NCBI RefSeq assembly: GCF_000820505.1
Contig: NZ_JWJD01000003.1
Span: forward strand, 340,411-404,410
DNA: 64,000 bases
Source of the DNA: Geoalkalibacter ferrihydriticus DSM 17813
GTDB taxonomy: Bacteria > Desulfobacterota > Desulfuromonadia > Desulfuromonadales > Geoalkalibacteraceae
Direction of reading: 5' to 3'
The position numbers and the translations under genes are program-made. Below the pieces are notes generated by a model. It saw only the letters and a program-made list of their open reading frames with translations, made no database searches and was not told the origin of the DNA. This document shows, in pieces, positions 58,899-64,000 of this stretch; position 1 is the stretch's first letter, and the number at the start of each line of letters is the position of its first letter.

Positions 58899-59429
58899 TT
58901 AGTTGCCGGGCAGAATTTCGACAAGCTCGAATTCGAAATTTAGTGCATTGCCGGCCAGGGGATGATTTCCGTCAAGGGTAATGCTGTCGGGACTGACCGC
59001 TGCCACCCATACGGGAAATCCCTCATCCTCATTCTCATCGTCATCGCCGGCGAGTTCAAGCATTTCACCTTCTTCGGGGTCCATATCCGGGGGCAGGTCG
59101 CTACGCGGCACTTCAAAAACCATTTCAGCGCTGCGCTCGCCATAGGCGTCCGCGGCTTCCAGACGTACGGTGCGGCTTTCGCCCGGACTCATTCCGATGA
59201 TGGCCTGCTCGATGGCGGGGAAAACTTCGCCGGCACCGACAGTGAACTCCAGAGGTTCGGCCTCACAGCCGCAATCATCTTCAGTGCTGCCGCAGCCCTG
59301 ACCTTCGTGCTCACCTTCGCAGCCGCAATCATCATCGTTGCAGTCTTCGGAGGATTCAAAAATGGTTCCGTCATCAAGGCGACCGATAAAGTGCAGCCTT
59401 ACCCGGTCGCCGGTTTTTACCTGGGTCAT
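58899..59429 (-). CDS. SlyD-like FKBP peptidyl-prolyl isomerase with Cys-rich insert
   Basis: 176 residues. Begins like SlyD/FKBP (VKTGDRVRLHFIGRLDDGTIFESSE), continues EFTVGAGEVFPAIEQAIIGMSPGESRTV, an IF (insert-in-flap) chaperone domain, and returns to the FKBP fold with GNHPLAGNALNFEFELVEI. An unusual acidic insert at about 28-58 holds six Cys (30, 35, 37, 46, 53, 55) and His41, with two DDCGCE units. It looks like a metal site, placed at the N-terminal side and not the C-terminal tail as in E. coli SlyD. AAGGA precedes ATG 59429. Confidence 0.88.
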   Translation of the reverse strand: MTQVKTGDRVRLHFIGRLDDGTIFESSEDCNDDDCGCEGEHEGQGCGSTEDDCGCEAEPLEFTVGAGEVFPAIEQAIIGMSPGESRTVRLEAADAYGERSAEMVFEVPRSDLPPDMDPEEGEMLELAGDDDENEDEGFPVWVAAVSPDSITLDGNHPLAGNALNFEFELVEILPGN

Positions 59430-59512
59430 GAATTGATCCTTTCAGTGTTGGTATAAGGTCCGAGAATTCTAGCGCGAATGCCCATTCAGGAGCAAGGGAA
59501 AGTGCGGTGCGA

Positions 59513-59941
59513 TCAGCCGGTTTCCCTGGTCGGCAACCGCAGAAGATGGAGGGTTACGCCCGAAGCGATGAGAAAAAGCAGTGCTTTGACCCAAGTTATA
59601 GGCACCACCAGCAGAGCGGAAATGGAGATGCTGATCCACAGCAGGGTAATGGCGCTGATCTTGGCGCGTAGAGGAATCCCCTCACCTTCCAGATAGCCGT
59701 TGATCATTGGCCCGAGGCGCGGATGGCCGATGAGCCAGTTGTAGAATTTTTCGGAACTGCGTGCAAAGCAGGCTGCGGCCAGCAGCAACAAGGGCACGGT
59801 CGGCAGCAGTGGCAGGAAGATGCCAAGGACGCCAAGTCCGGTGCTGAGGAGCCCGGCGGCGAGGAGCGCCAGTTTCAGCGCTCGGGCTCGTAAGGGCTCA
59901 GGGGTTGGTTGATCGACAGGAGTCATAGGTTTTTTCAGCAT
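59513..59941 (-). CDS. DUF454 (YbaN-family) membrane protein
   Basis: 142 residues. ALLAAGLLSTGLGVLGIFLPLLPTVPLLLLAAACFARSSEKFYNWLIGHPRLGPMI is diagnostic for the YbaN family: two N-terminal membrane helices, a cytoplasmic segment, then a hydrophobic C-terminal pair. Function unknown. ATG 59941 or 59926; neither has a strong ribosome site. Confidence 0.85.
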   Translation of the reverse strand: MLKKPMTPVDQPTPEPLRARALKLALLAAGLLSTGLGVLGIFLPLLPTVPLLLLAAACFARSSEKFYNWLIGHPRLGPMINGYLEGEGIPLRAKISAITLLWISISISALLVVPITWVKALLFLIASGVTLHLLRLPTRETG

Positions 59942-60117
59942 GAGATCAGAGGGTGCAGATTTTCAGGATAATCGCGGATACATCAATGACACAGAGTAAA
60001 AAGAAAATCCACCTCGATCCAGCCTTTTCTATGTTTATCCGCGCCTACTGATCTGAGTTTTGCAAGCAGTATAAGCGATGATCGCGACTGTGTCTTTGAC
60101 TCTTGTCAAGAGTGCAT
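59942..60117. other. spacer upstream of the YbaN-family gene
   Basis: About 176 bp with no open frame of note; it should hold the promoter of the minus-strand DUF454 gene, but I see no clear box pair. Confidence 0.4.
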
Positions 60118-60161
60118 AAAAAAAGCCCCGGAAGCTAGGGTACCGCTTCCGGGGCTTTTTT
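60118..60161. terminator. terminator of the fumarase gene
   Basis: 16-bp stem (AAAAAGCCCCGGAAGC with GCTTCCGGGGCTTTTT, 60120-60135 and 60145-60160) with A- and T-runs on both sides. It ends the minus-strand fumarase transcript. Confidence 0.9.
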
Positions 60162-60179
60162 GCGATCAGGGCTTAAATG

Positions 60180-61799
60180 TCAGCAACCAAGTTGCTTAAA
60201 GAAGTCGTTGCCCTTGTCATCGACCAGAATGAAGGCCGGGAAGTCGACCACTTCGATTTTCCACACCGCCTCCATTCCCAGTTCGGGATAGTCGATGCAT
60301 TCGACCTTCTTGATGTTTTCCTCGGCCAGCAGCGCGGCGGGGCCGCCGATGGAGCCCAGGTAGAAGCCGCCGTGCTTTTTGCACGCATCGGTGACTTGCT
60401 GGCTGCGGTTGCCCTTGGCGATCATGATCAGCGAGCCGCCGTTGCTTTGCAGCAGGTCGACATAGCTGTCCATGCGTCCGGCGGTGGTGGGGCCGAAGGA
60501 ACCCGAGGGTTTTCCTTTAGGCGTTTTTGCCGGTCCGGCGTAGTAGATGGGGTGCTTCTTGAGGTAGTCGGGCAGGGGCTTGCCGGCGTCAAGCAGTTCC
60601 TTGAACTTGGCATGAGCGATGTCGCGCCCGACGACGATGGTGCCGGTGAGCAGCAGCGGAGTGGCCACGGGATGCTTGGTCAGTTCGGCGAGCATCGCCT
60701 CCATGGGCTGGTTGAGGTCGATCTTGACGCCGTGGTCGTGCTTGCGCCGATAGGCGTCGGGAATCAGGCGGCCGGGGTTGCTGTCCATTTCTTCGACCCA
60801 CAGCCCTTCCTTGTTGATTTTGGCCTTGATGTTACGGTCGGCGGAGCAGGAGACACCCATGCCTACCGGGCAGGAGGCGCCGTGGCGGGGCAGGCGGATG
60901 ACGCGGATGTCATGAGCGAAGTATTTGCCGCCGAATTGTGCGCCGATGCCCAGTTTCTGTGCCGCTTTGAGCAGCTTTTCTTCCAGCTCGACGTCGCGAA
61001 AGGCCTGGCCGTGCTCGTTGCCCGTGGTGGGCAGAGAATCATAATACTTGGTTGAGGCCATTTTTACCGTCTTCAGGCAGGTCTCGGCCGAAGTGCCACC
61101 GATGGCAAATGCGATGTGGTAGGGGGGGCAAGCGGCGGTGCCCAGGGATTTCATTTTTTCCACGAGAAACTTTTCAAGCTTTTCGGGCGTCAGCAGGGCC
61201 TTGGTTTCCTGGTAGAGCATGGTCTTGTTGGCGCTGCCGCCACCCTTGGCGACGAAAAGGAATTTGTACTCATTGCCCTCGGCCGCATAGAGATCGATCT
61301 GCGCCGGAAGGTTGGTGCCGGTGTTCTTTTCGGTGTACATATCGAGGGCAACGGTTTGCGAGTAGCGCAGATTCTCTTCCGTGTAGGTTTTGTAAACCCC
61401 CTGGGAGAGCATTTCCGCGTCGTTGCAGTCGGTCCAGACTTTCTGGCCTTTTTTGCCGACGATGCAGGCGGTGCCAGTATCCTGGCAGAAGGGCAATTCA
61501 AAGTTGGCCGAAACCTCGGCGTTGCGCAAAAAGGCGACGGCTACCCCCTTGTCGTTCATGGAAGCTTCGGGGTCGGAGAGAATTTTGGCGACCTGCTCGT
61601 TGTGTTCGGGACGCAGCAGGAAGGAGACATCGCGAAATGCCTGGTTAGCCAGCACGCTCAAGCCTTCGGGCACAACTTTAAGAATTTCCTGGCCGTCGAA
61701 ATTTGTTGTGCTGACGTACTTCTGCGACTCGGGAAGCAGGCGGTACTTGGTTTCGTCTTTGCCCAGCGGAAAAGGTTCCTGGTACACGAAATCCGGCAT
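60180..61799 (-). CDS. class I fumarate hydratase (FumA/B type)
   Basis: 539 residues. Oxygen-sensitive [4Fe-4S] enzyme interconverting fumarate and malate. The N-terminal alpha region carries [43 protein letters not shown] and [18 protein letters not shown] hold further Cys; the C-terminal beta domain has [37 protein letters not shown] and [19 protein letters not shown] selects ATG 61799, giving [21 protein letters not shown]. It is monocistronic, between its own promoter and terminator. Confidence 0.95.
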   Translation of the reverse strand: MPDFVYQEPFPLGKDETKYRLLPESQKYVSTTNFDGQEILKVVPEGLSVLANQAFRDVSFLLRPEHNEQVAKILSDPEASMNDKGVAVAFLRNAEVSANFELPFCQDTGTACIVGKKGQKVWTDCNDAEMLSQGVYKTYTEENLRYSQTVALDMYTEKNTGTNLPAQIDLYAAEGNEYKFLFVAKGGGSANKTMLYQETKALLTPEKLEKFLVEKMKSLGTAACPPYHIAFAIGGTSAETCLKTVKMASTKYYDSLPTTGNEHGQAFRDVELEEKLLKAAQKLGIGAQFGGKYFAHDIRVIRLPRHGASCPVGMGVSCSADRNIKAKINKEGLWVEEMDSNPGRLIPDAYRRKHDHGVKIDLNQPMEAMLAELTKHPVATPLLLTGTIVVGRDIAHAKFKELLDAGKPLPDYLKKHPIYYAGPAKTPKGKPSGSFGPTTAGRMDSYVDLLQSNGGSLIMIAKGNRSQQVTDACKKHGGFYLGSIGGPAALLAEENIKKVECIDYPELGMEAVWKIEVVDFPAFILVDDKGNDFFKQLGC

Positions 61800-61883
61800 C
61801 TTCTTCTCTCCTTTGCTCATGGGAATTGTAGTCGGCAGCGGTGCAGGACACAGCCGCTGCCCATCGAACCTTGTGCAGCCGTT

Positions 61884-61912
61884 ATTATATATACTGTATA
61901 CACTTTTGTCGA
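61884..61912 (-). promoter_or_regulatory. promoter of the fumarase gene with operator-like palindrome
   Basis: On the minus strand: -35 TCGACA (5 of 6, 61907-61912), 17-bp spacer, -10 TATAAT (perfect, 61884-61889). The spacer contains the palindrome TGTATACA (61895-61902), a likely regulator site. Confidence 0.7.
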
Positions 61913-61950
61913 CCATTTAGCGGCGTTCTCGCAGTGTGATTTCAGTAAGG

Positions 61951-61967
61951 TATAATTGTCTGCAGAC
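61951..61967 (+). promoter_or_regulatory. -10 box and palindrome before the thiolase gene
   Basis: Perfect TATAAT at 61951-61956 with a poor -35, immediately followed by the 10-bp palindrome GTCTGCAGAC (61958-61967), which would overlap the transcription start. Suggests a repressor- or activator-controlled promoter. Confidence 0.5.
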
Positions 61968-62002
61968 AGTGCCGGCAAAACATTCCATAAAAGGATTTTG
62001 CG

Positions 62003-63256
62003 ATGAATAAAAATCAGCCACGCGCAGCCATCATCGGCGGCATGCGCACTCCCTTCGTTAAGGCAGGGGGGCCATTTCGTCACATCGATCCGTTGAAGCT
62101 TTCGAGCCACGCCGTGCGCGGTCTTCTGGAGCGCTTCGCTCTTGATCCCGCGAAGGTCGATCGGTTGGTGTGGGGCCGGGTCATCCATGATCCGCACATC
62201 TCCAATCTGGCACGGGAAATCGTCTTTGATCTCAAATTGCCTGCCCATATTCACGCTGACCTGGTGTCCAACAACTGTATAACCGGCATTCATGCCATGA
62301 TGGCGGTGAGCGACGCCATTGCCCTGGGTCAATGTGAGGTCGGCATTGCCGGCGGGGTGGAATCCATGTCCAACACGCCGCTGCTGTTCGGTCACGATGC
62401 CACGCGCATTTTCACTGACGCGGCCATGGCTAAGGCCTTGGTCGACCGTTTAAAAATTCTGGCGCAATTGCGACCGGGACATTTTAAACCCCGTGCCCTT
62501 GGCGTCAAGGAACCCTCGACCGGATTGTCCATGGGCGAGCATGCGGAAATTTCTGCAAAAAAGTGGGACGTTAACCGCCGCGAACAGGACGAAATCGCCC
62601 TGCGCAGCCATCAGCGCGCGGCTGCCGCCACCGCCGATGGACGGCTGAAGGCAGAGATTTATCCTCTAGGAGGCGTGGCGCACGACACTATCGTGCGCGG
62701 CGACACCAGCCTGGAAAAACTCGCAAAACTACCAGCGGTTTTTGATCGCAGCGCCTCTGGGACCATTAGTGCCGGAAACGCGAGCCCCTTGACGGATGGT
62801 GCCTCAGCTTTGCTGCTCATGTCCGAGGAGCGTGCCGCGGTCGAAGAGCTTGAGGTTCTCGCCCTTATCAAAGCCGTGGAATTTGCCGCTATCGATCCCG
62901 CTGATGGGTTGCTCATGGCGCCGGCGGTGGCGGTGCCACGTTTGTTGCGGCGGACCGGTTTGACCCTTGACCAGATGGATATCGTGGAAATGCATGAAGC
63001 CTTTGGTGCCCAGGTGGCGTGTAATCTCAAGGCCTGGGAAAAAGGCTGGAAGGAGGCTGCCGTCGGTGGGGTTGACCCGGAAAAACTCAATCCCCTGGGC
63101 AGCTCCATTGCCGTTGGCCATCCCTTCGGCGCTACGGGTACGCGTATTCTCACCACTCTGGCGAATGAGATGGCACGCCGCAAAGTCAAATATGGGCTCG
63201 TATCCATCTGCGCTGCGGGTGCCATGGCGGCCGCAGTGATCCTTGAACGGCCGTAG
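62003..63256 (+). CDS. thiolase (acetyl-CoA acyltransferase, FadI-like)
   Basis: 417 residues. Thiolase fold with nucleophile C92 in SNNCITGIHAMM, HEAF motif in VEMHEAFGAQVA, H373 in VGHPFGATGTRI, and second Cys C403. The last motif reads CAAGAMAAAVILE where FadI-type enzymes have CAAGGLGAAMVLE, so two glycines near the active site are replaced. It most resembles the beta-subunit of the fatty acid oxidation complex. AAAGGA precedes ATG 62003. The TAG stop is supplied by a REPIN-like repeat. Confidence 0.9.
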   Translation: MNKNQPRAAIIGGMRTPFVKAGGPFRHIDPLKLSSHAVRGLLERFALDPAKVDRLVWGRVIHDPHISNLAREIVFDLKLPAHIHADLVSNNCITGIHAMMAVSDAIALGQCEVGIAGGVESMSNTPLLFGHDATRIFTDAAMAKALVDRLKILAQLRPGHFKPRALGVKEPSTGLSMGEHAEISAKKWDVNRREQDEIALRSHQRAAAATADGRLKAEIYPLGGVAHDTIVRGDTSLEKLAKLPAVFDRSASGTISAGNASPLTDGASALLLMSEERAAVEELEVLALIKAVEFAAIDPADGLLMAPAVAVPRLLRRTGLTLDQMDIVEMHEAFGAQVACNLKAWEKGWKEAAVGGVDPEKLNPLGSSIAVGHPFGATGTRILTTLANEMARRKVKYGLVSICAAGAMAAAVILERP

Positions 63257-63330
63257 GGGCGAACTTTGTATTCGCCCTGTGTATTCGCCCAAGCTGTGTT
63301 CGCCCAGGGCAAGGCATGCCTTGCCCCTAC
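63253..63330. repeat. REPIN-like palindromic repeat, copy C
   Basis: Longest copy. GTAGGGGC (63253) to GCCCCTAC (63330). Contains GGGCGAA...TTCGCCC, further TTCGCCC units, and the hairpin GGGCAAGG-CAT-GCCTTGCCC. Its TAG is the stop codon of the thiolase gene. Confidence 0.75.
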
Positions 63331-63394
63331 GAGGTTCTCCGTGGTAAATGTTTAGCCTGCCAGATGAATCTCACCCCCCTCCAGGATTTTCCCC

Positions 63395-64000
63395 ATGCAG
63401 AAGATGTTGAAGCTGATCCTGACCTCCAGGGTCTACGATGCCGCCATTGAAACCCCTTTGGACGAGGCACAGGGTCTTTCTGCCCTCCTTGGCAACCGGG
63501 TACTGCTCAAGCGCGAGGATCTGCAGCCGGTTTTTTCCTTCAAGCTGCGCGGTGCCTACAACCGCATTGCCCATTTCTCTCCCGAAGAACGCAGCCGCGG
63601 GGTCATTGCCGCCTCAGCAGGAAATCACGCCCAGGGCGTGGCTTTTTCGGCGCGTATGCTCGGCATTGCCGCCACCATCGTCATGCCGGCGACCACCCCG
63701 CAGATCAAGGTGGATGCCGTTTCGGGTTACGGTGCCCGCATCGTGCTTTTTGGAGACAATTATTCGGAAGCCGCCGACCATTGCGCCCGTCTTGCCGAAG
63801 AAACGGGCATGGCCTTCGTTCATCCCTTTGATGATGAACTGGTCATTGCCGGACAGGGGACCGTGGCCGATGAACTCCTGCGGCAGAGCGCGGGCAAGCT
63901 CGATGCCGTATTCGTACCCGTGGGCGGCGGCGGACTGATAGCTGGAATGGCGGTATACCTCAAGGCGCTGCGGCCCGATGTGCGCATCATCGGAGTTGAG
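63395..64000 (+). CDS. ilvA: threonine dehydratase (3' partial)
   Basis: First 202 residues; the gene runs off the window. PLP enzyme deaminating threonine to 2-ketobutyrate, feeding isoleucine synthesis. PLP lysine in PVFSFKLRGAYNRI, ASAGNHAQGVAFSARMLG, the MPATTPQIKVDAVSGYGARIVLFGDNY segment, and the phosphate-binding VPVGGGGLIAGMA. ATG 63395 is chosen (ATG 63404 possible); no strong ribosome site is seen. The C-terminal ACT region, if any, is outside the window, so biosynthetic versus catabolic type rests on the N-terminal part only. Confidence 0.92.
   Translation, partial: MQKMLKLILTSRVYDAAIETPLDEAQGLSALLGNRVLLKREDLQPVFSFKLRGAYNRIAHFSPEERSRGVIAASAGNHAQGVAFSARMLGIAATIVMPATTPQIKVDAVSGYGARIVLFGDNYSEAADHCARLAEETGMAFVHPFDDELVIAGQGTVADELLRQSAGKLDAVFVPVGGGGLIAGMAVYLKALRPDVRIIGVE

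Overview
This window is about 64 kb of GC-rich bacterial chromosome with dense, mostly plus-strand operons. Gene order and protein families point to a deltaproteobacterium of the Desulfuromonadales (Geobacter, Desulfuromonas or Geoalkalibacter type). The signs are the pyrH-frr-uppS-cdsA-dxr-rseP run, the ilvDBNC-psd-leuACDB series with a T-box leader before leuA, queA-tgt-yajC-secDF, pheA-tyrA-aroA-cmk-ispH-rpsA-sppA-ihfB, a class I fumarase and a selenocysteine-type rhodanese. The lineage is an inference; the window holds no rRNA or tRNA gene.

Layout: 1-6.4 kb carries UMP kinase (5' cut off), ribosome recycling factor, a small 2[4Fe-4S] ferredoxin, lipid and isoprenoid precursor genes (uppS, cdsA, dxr), the site-2 protease rseP, tsaB and a small DUF465 gene. 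6.6-18.9 kb is branched-chain amino acid synthesis: ilvD, ilvB, ilvN, ilvC, psd, a leucine-type T-box leader, leuA, leuC, leuD, leuB, and an aspartate-semialdehyde dehydrogenase homologue that has lost its catalytic Cys and His. 19-29 kb holds an EcfT-like protein, truA, a Usp protein, rplM-rpsI, argC, queA-tgt, yajC-secD-secF and a TPR protein. 29-43.7 kb holds a beta-helix lipoprotein, recJ, an aminotransferase (minus strand), the aromatic amino acid set, cmk, ispH, rpsA, sppA, ihfB, an RluA-type pseudouridine synthase and lgt.

43.8-49.7 kb is a minus-strand signalling operon: an APH-like/P-loop kinase fusion, a small two-helix membrane protein, a 1070-residue SSS transporter-STAC-GAF-PP2C (SpoIIE) fusion, a STAS anti-anti-sigma protein and an RsbW-like ATPase. 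It reads as a partner-switching module whose phosphatase is physically coupled to a solute carrier. 49.9-57 kb holds two lipoproteins and a peptide-type ABC importer (binding protein and two permeases, no ATPase) with a stand-alone GspE N-terminal-domain gene wedged between the permeases. 57-64 kb holds mutM, a thioesterase, the rhodanese with an in-frame UGA and a SECIS-like hairpin, an FKBP with a Cys-rich insert, a DUF454 protein, fumarase, a thiolase, and the start of threonine dehydratase.

Between genes lie three families of palindromic repeats. One is REPIN-like, bounded by GTAG and CTAC (three copies); two of its copies supply the TAG stop codon of the gene they abut. The strongest candidates for unusual biology are the selenocysteine rhodanese, the transporter-phosphatase partner-switch operon, and the catalytically degenerate ASADH paralogue in the leu cluster.
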